From Mycolicibacterium fortuitum subsp. fortuitum (GTDB lineage: Bacteria > Actinomycetota > Actinomycetes > Mycobacteriales > Mycobacteriaceae), in NCBI RefSeq assembly GCF_022179545.1, contig NZ_AP025518.1, positions 1,426,001 through 1,490,000 of the forward strand: a DNA stretch of 64,000 bases. The letters are read 5' to 3'. A program made the translations under genes and the position numbers. Under the pieces are notes generated by a model. It saw only the letters and a list, made by a program, of their open reading frames with translations. It searched no databases and was not told where the DNA came from. Numbering within the stretch: the stretch's first letter is position 1; each line of letters begins with the position of its first letter. Positions 17,288 to 25,830 of this stretch are shown piece after piece.

Positions 17288-18488
17288 AGCTCCGGCGCTG
17301 CAGCGCCACAGACACGGTGAACACCAGCACCCCGCCGACTGCCAGCAGAGCGCCGGCGGCCGCCGGTGCGGTGTAGCCGAGGCCGGCTGCGATCACCAGG
17401 CCGCCCACCCAGGCGCCGGTGGCATTACCGATGTTGAGCGCGGAGTGGTTGAGAGCGGCGGCCAGTGTCTGGGCATCGTGGGCGACGTCCATCAACCGCG
17501 TCTGCAGCGCGGGACCGACTGCCGAGCCGGCCACACCGACGCCGAACAGCAGCGGCAGCGCGGTCCACGGGCTGTGTGATCCCAGCGAGAACGCTGCGAG
17601 CAGCACCGCCAGGGAGCCCAAGGACAGGTACAGCGCCCGGACCACCGAGGAGTCGGCCAGCCGGCCACCGATCAGGTTGCCGGCAACCATGCCGAGGCCG
17701 AAAACCATCAGCGCAACCGGCACCATCGACCGGGACAGGCCGGTCACATCGGTCATCGTGGTGCTGATGTAGGTGTACACCGCGAACATGCCGCCGAAGC
17801 CGATCATCCCGACCAACACCGCGAGCCACACCTGAGGACGGCGCAGCGCACCGAGTTCGGTCAGCGGGCTGCTGACCTGCATGGTCCGCAGGTGTTCGGG
17901 CAGCCACCGCCACTGGGCGGCCAACGTGATCAGGCCGACGCCCACCACCAGGCCGAACGCGCTACGCCAACCGAGTGCCTGGCCGAGCCAGGAGGCCAGC
18001 GGGACGCCCAGGACGGTCGCGATGGTCAGTCCGCACAGCACGTAAGCCACCGCCTTGGCCCGGTTCTGAGGACCCATCAAATGGGCGGCGGCCAGCGCGG
18101 CGATGCCGAAGAACGCACCGTGCGGTAGGCCGGCGACGAACCGGGCGATCACCAGGGTCGGGTAGCTCGGCGCCAGCATGCTGGCCAGGTTGCCGACGGT
18201 GAACACCGCCATCAGGGAGAGCAGCAGGGCCTTGCGGGGCCAGCGTGCGGTGAGGGCGGCGATCACCGGTGCACCGACCACCACGCCCAGCGCATAGGCG
18301 GAGATGACGTGACCGGCGGTGGGCTCGCTGATGCGAAAGCCCGTCGCGATGTCGGGCAGCAACCCCATCGCGACGAACTCGGTGGTGCCGATACCGAAGC
18401 CGCCGAGGGCCAGGGCGAGCACCGCGAGCGTCCGCACGGTGGGGTCGGGCGCGACGACAGAGCGCGCGCGTTCGAGGGAAGTCGTCAT
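17274..18488 (-). CDS. MFS drug/sugar efflux transporter
   Basis: A 404-residue membrane protein from the ATG at 18488 (MTTSLERARSV), with about 12 hydrophobic spans. The first span pair includes FGIGTTEFVAMGLLPDIA, the AraJ/CmlA-like DHA1 signature, and the loop after span 2 has a LTARWPRKALLLSL motif of MFS type. It likely exports an amphipathic drug or sugar; the substrate is unknown. An upstream in-frame start would add a poor leader and is not used. Confidence 0.9.
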   Translation of the reverse strand: MTTSLERARSVVAPDPTVRTLAVLALALGGFGIGTTEFVAMGLLPDIATGFRISEPTAGHVISAYALGVVVGAPVIAALTARWPRKALLLSLMAVFTVGNLASMLAPSYPTLVIARFVAGLPHGAFFGIAALAAAHLMGPQNRAKAVAYVLCGLTIATVLGVPLASWLGQALGWRSAFGLVVGVGLITLAAQWRWLPEHLRTMQVSSPLTELGALRRPQVWLAVLVGMIGFGGMFAVYTYISTTMTDVTGLSRSMVPVALMVFGLGMVAGNLIGGRLADSSVVRALYLSLGSLAVLLAAFSLGSHSPWTALPLLFGVGVAGSAVGPALQTRLMDVAHDAQTLAAALNHSALNIGNATGAWVGGLVIAAGLGYTAPAAAGALLAVGGVLVFTVSVALQRRSSTPR

Positions 18489-18599
18489 TCGCAGGCTTTC
18501 CGAGGGGCACGGACCAAAGCTCTCGGACAGCGTTGGCGAGAACGGCGGGTGCAACGCTAATGGCGCGCCCGCTGTTCCCTCAAACAGCAGCGCAATACG

Positions 18600-18662
18600 C
18601 ACCGTTTTCCACGCGTCGGCTGTTGGCAGGCGCCGCGCACGACCCAGGGGTCGAAAACGGTG
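18600..18662. repeat. 10-bp inverted repeat, possible hairpin
   Basis: CACCGTTTTC at 18600-18609 pairs perfectly with GAAAACGGTG at 18653-18662, with a 43-bp loop. It lies in the 192-bp gap between the MFS gene and the LLM gene and may be a transcription stop for the LLM gene or an operator for the MFS promoter. The loop is long, so the evidence is weak. Confidence 0.3.
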
Positions 18663-18680
18663 AAGGGGAGCGGCTGGGGC

Positions 18681-19544
18681 TCACACCTTGGCGATGACGT
18701 TCTCGGCGAACTTCTCCAGATGACGGATCTTGCGGTCCAGTGGCTCGGGATCATCGCCCTTGATGTAGGGCAGGCGGAAGCCCACGATCACGTCGGTGAC
18801 GCCCTTGTCCTCAAGCCGTTTGATGCCGTCGGGCGTATACGCGTCGGCGGAGATGACGTGGACCTCGAACGGTCCCGTCCGGCCTTCCTCCACTCGAATT
18901 TCGTCGAGTCGTTTGAGTAGCACGTCGAGGTCATCGGTGCCGCCGCCGTGCATCCAGCCGTCGTTGCGGGCCGCACGGCGCAGGGCTGCCTCCGCGTGCC
19001 CCCCGACGAGGATCGACACCGGCTTCGACGGTGCCGGGGTCATCTTGGTCTTGGGGATGTCGTAGAACTCGCCGTGGTACTCGAAGTAGTCACCGCTGGT
19101 CAGTCCACGGATGATGTCGATGCACTCGTCCATCCGCTTGCCGCGGCGCGCGAACGGCACGCCCATCAATTCGTAATCCTCGGGCCACGGGCTGGTGCCG
19201 ACGCCGAGACCCAGTCGGTTGTCGAACAGCGCGTTGAGTGAGCCGACCTGCTTGGCCACCAGGGCCGGCGGGCGGATCGGCAGCTTGAGGACGAAGAAGT
19301 TGAACTTGAGCGTGGTGGTGACCGCACACAGGGCAGACGCCATGACGAAGGCCTCGATGAACGGCTTGCCGTCCAGAAACTCCCGGTTGCCGTCGGGGGT
19401 GTACGGGTACTTCGAGTCGGATTCGAAGGGGTACGCGACGCTGTCGGCAATGGTCATGGCGTGATAGCCGGCCGCCTCGGCCGCCTGGGCCAGCGGTATG
19501 TAGTAGGTGGGGTCGGTCATGGCTTCGGCATAGGTGAACCGCAT
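18681..19544 (-). CDS. LLM-class F420-dependent oxidoreductase
   Basis: A 287-residue TIM-barrel flavin/F420 enzyme of the luciferase-like monooxygenase superfamily. It has RFTYAEAMTDPTYYIPLAQAAEAAGYHAMTIADS at the start, then RLGLGVGTSPWPEDYELMG and a C-terminal PVSILVGGHAEAALRRAARNDGWM motif. It is similar in type to Rv0953c of M. tuberculosis (from memory). The start at 19544 has no Shine-Dalgarno and lies 10 bp below the KstR palindrome, so the mRNA is probably leaderless. The substrate may be a sterol-derived or fatty compound; this is inference. Confidence 0.9.
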   Translation of the reverse strand: MRFTYAEAMTDPTYYIPLAQAAEAAGYHAMTIADSVAYPFESDSKYPYTPDGNREFLDGKPFIEAFVMASALCAVTTTLKFNFFVLKLPIRPPALVAKQVGSLNALFDNRLGLGVGTSPWPEDYELMGVPFARRGKRMDECIDIIRGLTSGDYFEYHGEFYDIPKTKMTPAPSKPVSILVGGHAEAALRRAARNDGWMHGGGTDDLDVLLKRLDEIRVEEGRTGPFEVHVISADAYTPDGIKRLEDKGVTDVIVGFRLPYIKGDDPEPLDRKIRHLEKFAENVIAKV

Positions 19545-19554
19545 GCCGTACACA

Positions 19555-19570
19555 CTAGAACGTGTTCTAG
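19555..19570. promoter_or_regulatory. KstR operator, perfect palindrome
   Basis: CTAGAACGTGTTCTAG is a perfect 16-bp palindrome matching the KstR consensus TnnAACnnGTTnnA. It sits 10 bp upstream of the LLM ATG at 19544 and would cover the promoter and transcript start, blocking expression unless the repressor is released by a sterol-derived CoA ligand. It is also 50 bp upstream of the plus-strand gene at 19621. Confidence 0.75.
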
Positions 19571-19620
19571 TTCGGTCGTGGGCGAATGGTGCGATGGCCG
19601 GCGTCAGTAGTGTGTGGGAG

Positions 19621-19806
19621 ATGGGTCGCACCGCCGCCGAACGCATGGCTGCGGCATTGGAGGCGCAGCGCCGCGCCCGCGGTCGGCAACGTGCCGTCGA
19701 GCGGCGGATCCTGTCGCTGGAGAATCTTCGAATGGTTGCGGGCGTGGCAGCTTCGGCGCAGGATGAGTTCAGCTCCACGAACTTGATCCGAACGGAGCGC
19801 AGCTGA
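19621..19806 (+). CDS. small Arg/Ala-rich helical protein
   Basis: A 61-residue protein from the ATG at 19621 preceded by GGGAG. It is a basic, helical peptide: AAERMAAALEAQRRARGRQRAVERRILSLENLR. The stop overlaps the ATG of the GAF-ANTAR gene (TGATG), so it is coupled to that signalling gene. No family is recognised. The small size leaves some doubt that it is translated. Confidence 0.45.
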   Translation: MGRTAAERMAAALEAQRRARGRQRAVERRILSLENLRMVAGVAASAQDEFSSTNLIRTERS

Positions 19807-20519
19807 TGTCAGTCGGTCGTCCAGGAATAATCGCGTCGCAGGTCAACGAATTGATCCGGTTGACCCAGTCCCGTGCGCTGACCGACATTGAAGGGGTGCT
19901 GGTGGACCTCGTCGACAGCGCCGTCGAATACGTGCCCGGCGCCGAATACGCCGGGATCACGATTGCTGGACGCCACGGCGACGTCAGTACGGCCGCCGCC
20001 ACGCACGAGTATCCGAAGATCCTCGACAAGATCCAGCAACGCTGGGAGCAGGGCCCCCGCCTGAGCGCCGCGTGGGAACACCAAGTGATCAAAATCGACG
20101 ACATTCAGGATGAGGTCCGCTGGCCCGATTACTGCCGTGAAGTCGCCACCACCACGCCGATCCGCTCGGTCCTGTCCTTCCAGCTGTTCGCCGACCACCG
20201 CGCGATGGGAGCGCTGAACTTCTACGCCCAAACCGCTGACGTATTCGACAGTGCCGCTGTCGAAGCCGGCATGGTGGTGGCCACACACGTCGCCCTGGCC
20301 TGGAATCTGGCTCGGCGCGACCAGCAGTTCCGCAGCGCTCTGGCCACTCGGGACATCATCGGCCAGGCCAAGGGCATGTTCATGGAGCGCTTCAAGATCG
20401 ACGCCGTCCAAGCGTTCGAAGTGCTCAAGCGGCTGTCTCAGAACTCGAACACCCCTTTGGTCGATATTGCGCATGAGGTCGTCCGGTCGGAACATCATGG
20501 CTGCGCCGGCAACAACTGA
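19806..20519 (+). CDS. GAF-ANTAR transcription antitermination regulator
   Basis: A 237-residue protein. Residues about 25-165 form a GAF sensor (GAEYAGITIAGRHGD; PIRSVLSFQLFADHRAMGALNFYA). The last ~60 residues are an ANTAR RNA-binding domain (ALATRDIIGQAKGMFMERFKIDAVQAFEVLKRLSQNSNTPLVDIAHEVV). ANTAR proteins bind paired hairpins in nascent mRNA and relieve termination. In mycobacteria such proteins (for example Rv1626-type) affect lipid and redox genes. Its neighbours are a coiled-coil protein and the convergent Che-like genes. Stimulus unknown. Confidence 0.93.
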   Translation: MSVGRPGIIASQVNELIRLTQSRALTDIEGVLVDLVDSAVEYVPGAEYAGITIAGRHGDVSTAAATHEYPKILDKIQQRWEQGPRLSAAWEHQVIKIDDIQDEVRWPDYCREVATTTPIRSVLSFQLFADHRAMGALNFYAQTADVFDSAAVEAGMVVATHVALAWNLARRDQQFRSALATRDIIGQAKGMFMERFKIDAVQAFEVLKRLSQNSNTPLVDIAHEVVRSEHHGCAGNN

Positions 20520-20901
20520 CGGGCCCAATGCCGTCGGCCCGCAGGCCCGTGCGGCGGCGGCCCGCTTGAGAAGCAGCCAGCTCGCCAAGCGGCGTGCCGA
20601 GCTGGCCCAAGGGTTGGCGCCGACCGCCGAAGACGTCGAGATGGCAAGGTTGCGGGCAGAAGAATCGCGCCAGAAGGCGGCGACTGCGCACCATTCCGCC
20701 GCGCTGCGGCATCTCGAAGCCGGTCAGGCGCATCGACGTGCCGCGGCGGCCCATGAACAGGCCGCGATGCTCGCGGACAATGGTGACGCCGAAAGACACC
20801 AGGACGCCGCCGAGAGGCATCGCGCCGAGGCCGCGCGCCACGAGGATGCAGCCGCGTTTGACGAGATTGCGGCCGCCGATGACGAAGGCGCGGCTGGCTA
20901 G
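20497..20901 (+). CDS. Ala/His-rich coiled-coil protein
   Basis: A 134-residue protein starting at the ATG at 20497, inside the 3' end of the GAF-ANTAR gene (23-bp overlap). Residues about 40-120 are a continuous helix of Ala, Glu, Arg and many His (AALRHLEAGQAHRRAAAAHEQAA; AERHQDAAERHRAEAARHEDAA), typical of a long coiled coil. The frame ends 4 bp inside the convergent gene at 20898. No family is assigned. Histidine spacing (7-8 residues) could bind metal, but this is conjecture. Confidence 0.6.
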   Translation: MAAPATTDGPNAVGPQARAAAARLRSSQLAKRRAELAQGLAPTAEDVEMARLRAEESRQKAATAHHSAALRHLEAGQAHRRAAAAHEQAAMLADNGDAERHQDAAERHRAEAARHEDAAAFDEIAAADDEGAAG

Positions 20902-22735
20902 GTCTGGTCCTCCATCAGCAGCAGGGCGCCCTTGACGCCGCCCTCGGCGGAGCGAAAAGCCGTGCACGTCACTCTGATTCGGGCGGCGCGGCCTCGCCGG
21001 TTCACCGCATCGACGACGACTTCCCCGGTCTGATCGGAGTCGACGAAGGCGTTACCGATCAATGGCCGGACGGTGTCGAGCGGCAGGTTGATGTCCAGCG
21101 AGGTCAGTGGAACGCCGGTGGTCTCGTCGGCCCGCAGGCCCCAGAGCTCCTCGCAGTAGCGATTCCACACCACCACCCGCATCTCACGATCCACGACGAT
21201 CATGCCGAGGCGAATCGAATTCACCAGGGAATCCAGGAAGGTCCGGGCATCGTCGAGTTCGATACTGCGTTCCCGCAGGGTGTCGTTGATGGTGTGGAGC
21301 TCGTCGTTGGTCGACTGGAGCTCCTCGTTCATCGTCTCGAGTTCTTCGTTGGTCGACTGGAGTTCTTCGTTGGTGGTTTCGAGTTCCTCGACCGTCGACT
21401 GGAGCTCTTCGTTGGTGGTTTCGAGTTCTTCGTTGGTGGATTGGAGTTCTTCGTACGCTGCCTCGAGTTGCCGGTTGGTCTGCACCACCTTGTCCACCAA
21501 GGCGCGGGTGGCGGTGACGTCGAAGAACACGATCGATACCCCGAGCAGACCGTTCTCGGCGTCCACCAAGGGATTGACGTGGATCTCGAACCACACCGTC
21601 TCCGAACCGGGGCGCTGCCATTTCACGTCCTGGATCCGGGCCGACCGGCGTTCGACCTTGGCCTGCTCGATGTAGGCACGCAGCTCCACCGGGCGGTAGG
21701 AGACCTCGAGATCACGCAGAAGACGTCCGATGTCGCGTGCAGACAACCCGAAGATCGACTCGGCCTGCTGGTTGAGCATGGCCACGGTGTCTTCGCCGGT
21801 GACCACGATCTGGGCGACCGGGCTGGCCCGAAAAGCCAACTCGCGTACGGTGGTAAGCCCGTGAAGCTCGCCATGTCGGTCGTACATCGACGCTGCGGGG
21901 TCGTAACGGTCGAGACCGGTGTGGGAGCCTGCCGCCTTACGGAACACCCGATGTTTGAGATTGAGCGGGGTGAACCGGTCGGCGTGGCTCAGCAGCATCT
22001 CGGCGTGTCCGAGGAACAGTGTTCCCTGCGCAGCCAGGGCGAAATGCAAGCGCCCCAGGACATTTCGTTGAGTTTCAGCATTGAGGTACATCAGTGAGTT
22101 GCGGCAGACCAGCAGGTCGACGCGGGATATCGGAGCGTCCTTGACCAAGTCGTTGCGGCCGAAGATGACGGCCCGGCGCAGGTCTTTGTGAAAGACGTAG
22201 CGGCCGTTGAGCTGTTCGAAGTAGCGCGCCAGCAGATCGGGCGGTACGGACTCGACGGCACGCTCGTCATAGGAGGCGGCCCTGGCTTCGGTGAGGGCTT
22301 CCTCGTCGATGTCGGTGGCGTAGATCTTCACCCGCTGGCGGAAGGCATCGGGGCCAGTGCCTCGGTGAGCAGTATTGCCAGCGTGTATGCCTCCTGACCG
22401 GAGGCGCATCCTGCGCTCCATACTCGGATGGGGTCGTCGGGCCCCCGTTCGGCGAGCATTTGCGGGATCACGTCGGTACGGATGTACTCCCAAGCGTCAG
22501 GGTCCCGGAAGAAGGCTGTGACGTTGATGAGGATGGTGTTGAACAATACCGAGAACTCGTCGGAGCTGGCCTGTAGCACGTCGAGATACTGCTCGAAGGT
22601 GTCGTAGCCGGCATGGTCCATGCGGTGGCGGACCCGGCGCATCAGCGAGGTGCGCTTGTAGCCGGTGAAATCGAATCCGCGCGAATCCCGCATATAGCGC
22701 AGCAGCGCCTCGAAGGCTTCGTCGGTCGTCTCCAT
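20898..22735 (-). pseudogene. CheR methyltransferase-coiled coil-PAS protein with a 1-nt frameshift
   Basis: Two reading frames together encode one protein of CheR-PAS type. The first frame (start 22735 or 22750, ending at 22328) has the CheR N-terminus and the SAM site (RVWSAGCASGQEAYTLAILLTEAL). The second frame (through 20898) continues with RQRVKIYATDIDEEALTEAR, the CRNSLMYL motif, a PAS segment, a heptad coiled coil and a last PAS domain. The break is near 22350-22356: one missing G/C in the GGGGCC run restores the family sequence. It is either a real mutation or a sequencing error. With CheB and STAS/ATPase upstream it forms a signalling operon. Confidence 0.8.
21301..21452 (-). repeat. 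21-bp periodic repeats encoding a Q/E-S/T-N-E-E-L coiled coil
   Basis: About seven tandem units of 21 bp (7 codons) alternate between LQSTNEE and LETTNEE type heptads. The regular leucines make a coiled-coil signalling helix between the CheR and PAS domains, as is known in CheB-CheR-PAS fusions. The DNA repeats are imperfect but close enough for slippage, so the unit number may vary between strains. Confidence 0.75.
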
Positions 22736-22804
22736 GTCGCCCTGTTTCATGCCTCATCCACCGTCGCCGCGCTGCTGGAATGTCGTGGCTGACACTACTC
22801 GGAA

Positions 22805-23566
22805 CTAGAGGCAACTCTCGGGACCGATGACGGCCCACACGGTTTTGCCGCTCGACGTCGGCGTGCTGCCCCACGCACGCGCGAGGGCCGCGACTACCGC
22901 GAGCCCGGAAACGGTGTCGGCGCCCCGGCTGGGACGCTCGTGTCGAGTGGCCGGCACCCGGCTGCAGTCCTCGACGGCGATTGTCACCGTCGATCCCCGG
23001 CTTTCGACGACCAGTGCGGGAGCGCTCTGGGTGTGCTCCAGGACGTTCTCGACGAGCACGTCGACGATCATGGAAGCGACTGCGATCATCTCACTGCACG
23101 ACCAGGCCAGTAGCCATTCACTGGTCAGCGCCCGGGCGCGGCGCAAACTCGAGTGCACGCCGGGAAGTTGGGCGCGGGCGCGTCGGCGGGGTAGCCCAGC
23201 ATCACCGTGACGGACCGCTGCTCTCGCCGCCTCGATGGTCGGGAACAGCTCGACATAGCGGGTGATGCCGTTGCGGGTGATCGCATCGCGGCCCGCCAAG
23301 CGCCTGCAGACCAGTACGACGGCGACGTCGGGCCAGACGCTGACATGCCAGCGGGCACTGGTGAACACCGACCACGCGGACTCGGCGGGCACAGCCAATT
23401 CGGTGACATCCACGATCACCGCGCTCGGCTCATCCAGCGCGGACTTGATGATGGTGTCGCGCAACTCGCGATAGGTGGTGCCGTCGAGGGTGCCGTCGAC
23501 GGTCAGCTCGGCGGCCCCATCATGCGTCCGCCCAGTCACCGCGATGGTGCTTGGAGCTCTAGCCAC
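22805..23566 (-). CDS. STAS anti-anti-sigma domain fused to a HATPase kinase-like domain
   Basis: A 253-residue fusion from the GTG at 23566, with AGGAGG 8 nt upstream; it overlaps the end of the CheB gene by 8 bp. Residues about 10-100 are STAS-like: AELTVDGTLDGTTYRELRDTIIKSALDEPSAVIVDVTEL, with a Pro-Ala-Glu where STAS phospho-serine sits. Residues about 130-253 form an RsbW-like histidine-kinase ATPase: VDVLVENVLEHTQSAP (N box), VTIAVEDCSR and SGLAVVAALARAWGS (G box). It probably links stress sensing to sigma-factor control, with the two halves acting as antagonist switches. Confidence 0.82.
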   Translation of the reverse strand: MARAPSTIAVTGRTHDGAAELTVDGTLDGTTYRELRDTIIKSALDEPSAVIVDVTELAVPAESAWSVFTSARWHVSVWPDVAVVLVCRRLAGRDAITRNGITRYVELFPTIEAARAAVRHGDAGLPRRRARAQLPGVHSSLRRARALTSEWLLAWSCSEMIAVASMIVDVLVENVLEHTQSAPALVVESRGSTVTIAVEDCSRVPATRHERPSRGADTVSGLAVVAALARAWGSTPTSSGKTVWAVIGPESCL

Positions 23567-24563
23567 CGCTGTCCTCCTGGGTTTGGCTGACCGCCGACAA
23601 CCGGTCGCTGAGAACCGCAACCGCATGCTCGGCCTCGGCCGCGAGATCGATGTACCGGTCGGCGATCAAACCCGGACCGGCCTTGTCGGCGAGCCGGCGG
23701 GAGAGCTTCGACTTCTCCTGCAGGCTCCGCAGCGCGATCCACAGCGCCCGCTCGACCTCCTCGTCCCAGGCCCTCAGCAACGCGTCGGGTGTCCAGGCAT
23801 GTCCGACTCGGCACCGGTAGTTGCCCTCACCGACCGACGCCAACGAACCGTTGCAGTCCGGGCAGATATAGCCGGACGGCGGGCCGAGCGTCTCCGTGTC
23901 GAAATCGGTGTCGAAACGGGCCGACTTGGCGATACGGTTCTCCAACTCCATGGATGCGTCGGGTTCCATCTCGTGCTCCTCGACACTTCGGTTGGCCAAT
24001 GTGGCGATCAGGTCGCCCATTCGCGCCACCGGGGCCTGGTGGTCGATCACCCCTGCTGCGATCGCGTTGGCCGGCATCGCGGGAAACAGCGCATCGGACG
24101 GAGTTTGGGCAATGGTGACGCCGCCCCTGGACTTGATCGCTGCCGAGCCGAGGACACCGTCGTCGAGCACCCCCGACAGCAGGACGCTGACGGCGCGCGA
24201 GCCGTAAGCGAGTGCTGCCGAGCGGAACAGGGCGTTGATGGCGGGCCGGTGGCCGTTCTCGGTGGGACCCTCGGTCAACAGGATTCGGTGCTCTTCGACC
24301 AGCAGATGACGGTCGGGCACCCCGACATAGATGGTGCCGGGTTTGAGCTCGACACCGTTTGTGGCGGTGGTCGACGGCAGTGGTCCGGCCCGGTCCAAAA
24401 TGCGCGCCAACGCACTGGGGGCGTCGGCGGGTAGGTGCAGTACGACGACCACGGGATAGGCCAAGTCAGAAGGTAGGCCGGACACCAATCGGGTCAGCGC
24501 TTCCACACCGCCGGCCGATGCACCGACGGCTATCAGTCCAACCTTCTCATCGTTGTCTGTCAT
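23559..24563 (-). CDS. CheB-type methylesterase with C-terminal zinc-ribbon-like region
   Basis: A 334-residue protein from the ATG at 24563 (MTDNDEKVGLIAVG). The CheB catalytic domain covers about residues 8-190: AVGASAGGVEALTRLVSGLP (nucleophile Ser), VVVLHLPADAPS with the catalytic His, NGHRPAINALFRSAA, and SGVLDDGVLGSAAIKSRGG with the Asp. There is no N-terminal receiver domain. At residues about 235-270 is a CPDCNG...YRCRVGHAW cysteine motif that may bind zinc, and the last part is helical. It forms an operon with the STAS/ATPase and CheR-PAS genes; no flagellar genes are present. Confidence 0.9.
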   Translation of the reverse strand: MTDNDEKVGLIAVGASAGGVEALTRLVSGLPSDLAYPVVVVLHLPADAPSALARILDRAGPLPSTTATNGVELKPGTIYVGVPDRHLLVEEHRILLTEGPTENGHRPAINALFRSAALAYGSRAVSVLLSGVLDDGVLGSAAIKSRGGVTIAQTPSDALFPAMPANAIAAGVIDHQAPVARMGDLIATLANRSVEEHEMEPDASMELENRIAKSARFDTDFDTETLGPPSGYICPDCNGSLASVGEGNYRCRVGHAWTPDALLRAWDEEVERALWIALRSLQEKSKLSRRLADKAGPGLIADRYIDLAAEAEHAVAVLSDRLSAVSQTQEDSGG

Positions 24564-24642
24564 CACTGGCCCACCTGACGTGTACCCAACGTACGCTTCG
24601 GCAATCACTGTGGGACACGGCGCGGCCAGGCATGATGACCGC

Positions 24643-25830
24643 ATGCCGGCTTGGCTGTCCCGCAACGTTCGGGTGCTGTCGGCGGTGTCCTTTCTGCAGG
24701 ACGCCGCGAGTGAACTTCTCTATCCGCTGTTGCCGATCTATCTCACGGCCGTCCTGGGAGCCCCGCCCGCGGTGGTCGGCGCAGTCGAGGGTGCTGCCGA
24801 AGGTGCGGCCGCCATGACCAAACTGGCCGCCGGGCCACTGGGTGATCGCTACGCCGAGCGTCCGTTGATCGCCACCGGGTACGGCATGGCGGCCCTGGGC
24901 AAGGTGATGGTCGCCGCCGCGAGTGCGTGGCCGGGGGTGCTCGCCGGCCGCGTCGTGGATCGGCTCGGCAAGGGCATTCGCGGCGCGCCCCGCGACGCGC
25001 TGCTGGTCGCCGATATCGATGACGGCGCCCGTGGCCGGGTTTTCGGATTCCACCGGGCCATGGACACCCTGGGCGCCGTCGTCGGCCCCCTGCTGGGCTT
25101 GGCCGGCTACGAGCTGCTGGACCATCAGATCGCGCCATTGCTGTGGGTGGCCGTGGTGCCGGCTGTGCTCAGCGTTGCGCTGGTGTTCCTGGTCTCCGAA
25201 AGGGGAAGGGAAAAGCGTCGCTCAGCGCCACGAAGCCAGCGCCAATCGATACTCTCCCGCGTACGCGAGCTGCCCGGTCGGTACTGGCGCGTGACGGGTG
25301 TGCTGGTGGCATTCGGTCTGGTGAACTTCCCTGACGCGCTGCTGTTGTTGCGGCTCAACGAGATCGGCTTCTCGGTGGTCGAGGTGATCCTGGCCTACGT
25401 CACCTACAACGCGGTGTACGCCGTCTCCAGCTTCCCGGCCGGGCTGCTGGCAGACCGGATCGGCCGCCTACCGGTATTCGGCATCGGCTTGGTGTTCTTC
25501 GCCATCGGTTACGCCGGCCTGGGCCTGACCACCGATCCGCTGCCGGCCTGGCTGCTGATCGGGTGTTACGGGCTTTTCACGGGCTGCACCGACGGGGTCG
25601 GCAAGGCCTGGGTTTCCTCGTTGGTCGGGGCCGACTTGCAGGGCAGCGCGCAAGGAGTCTTCCAGGGGCTCAGCGGATTCGCCGTGTTGGGCGCCGGGGT
25701 GTGGGCCGGGCTGGCGTGGACTGCTGTTCCAGGCCAGCCCGGCCAACTGCCACTGTTGATCTCCGGCATCGGCGGGGCGGTGTTCGCGGTCGGGTTGCTC
25801 GGCCGCTCGGTGCTCACCCGGCGGCGCTGA
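24643..25830 (+). CDS. MFS transporter
   Basis: A 395-residue membrane protein with 12 predicted spans, starting at the ATG at 24643 (MPAWLSRNVRVLSAVSFLQDAASELLYPLLPIYL). The cytoplasmic loop 2-3 has RVVDRLGKGIRGAPRDALL, the MFS motif of the family containing tetracycline- or multidrug-type proteins with a KGIRGAPRDAL segment. Neither substrate nor direction is shown. It is divergent from the CheB operon and convergent with the diiron oxygenase gene, overlapping it by 17 bp at the 3' ends. Confidence 0.9.
   Translation: MPAWLSRNVRVLSAVSFLQDAASELLYPLLPIYLTAVLGAPPAVVGAVEGAAEGAAAMTKLAAGPLGDRYAERPLIATGYGMAALGKVMVAAASAWPGVLAGRVVDRLGKGIRGAPRDALLVADIDDGARGRVFGFHRAMDTLGAVVGPLLGLAGYELLDHQIAPLLWVAVVPAVLSVALVFLVSERGREKRRSAPRSQRQSILSRVRELPGRYWRVTGVLVAFGLVNFPDALLLLRLNEIGFSVVEVILAYVTYNAVYAVSSFPAGLLADRIGRLPVFGIGLVFFAIGYAGLGLTTDPLPAWLLIGCYGLFTGCTDGVGKAWVSSLVGADLQGSAQGVFQGLSGFAVLGAGVWAGLAWTAVPGQPGQLPLLISGIGGAVFAVGLLGRSVLTRRR

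Noticed and set aside
22328..22750. Programmed frameshift in the CheR-PAS gene
   Set aside because: No slippery heptamer or downstream hairpin is obvious; a missing base in a G/C run explains the break.
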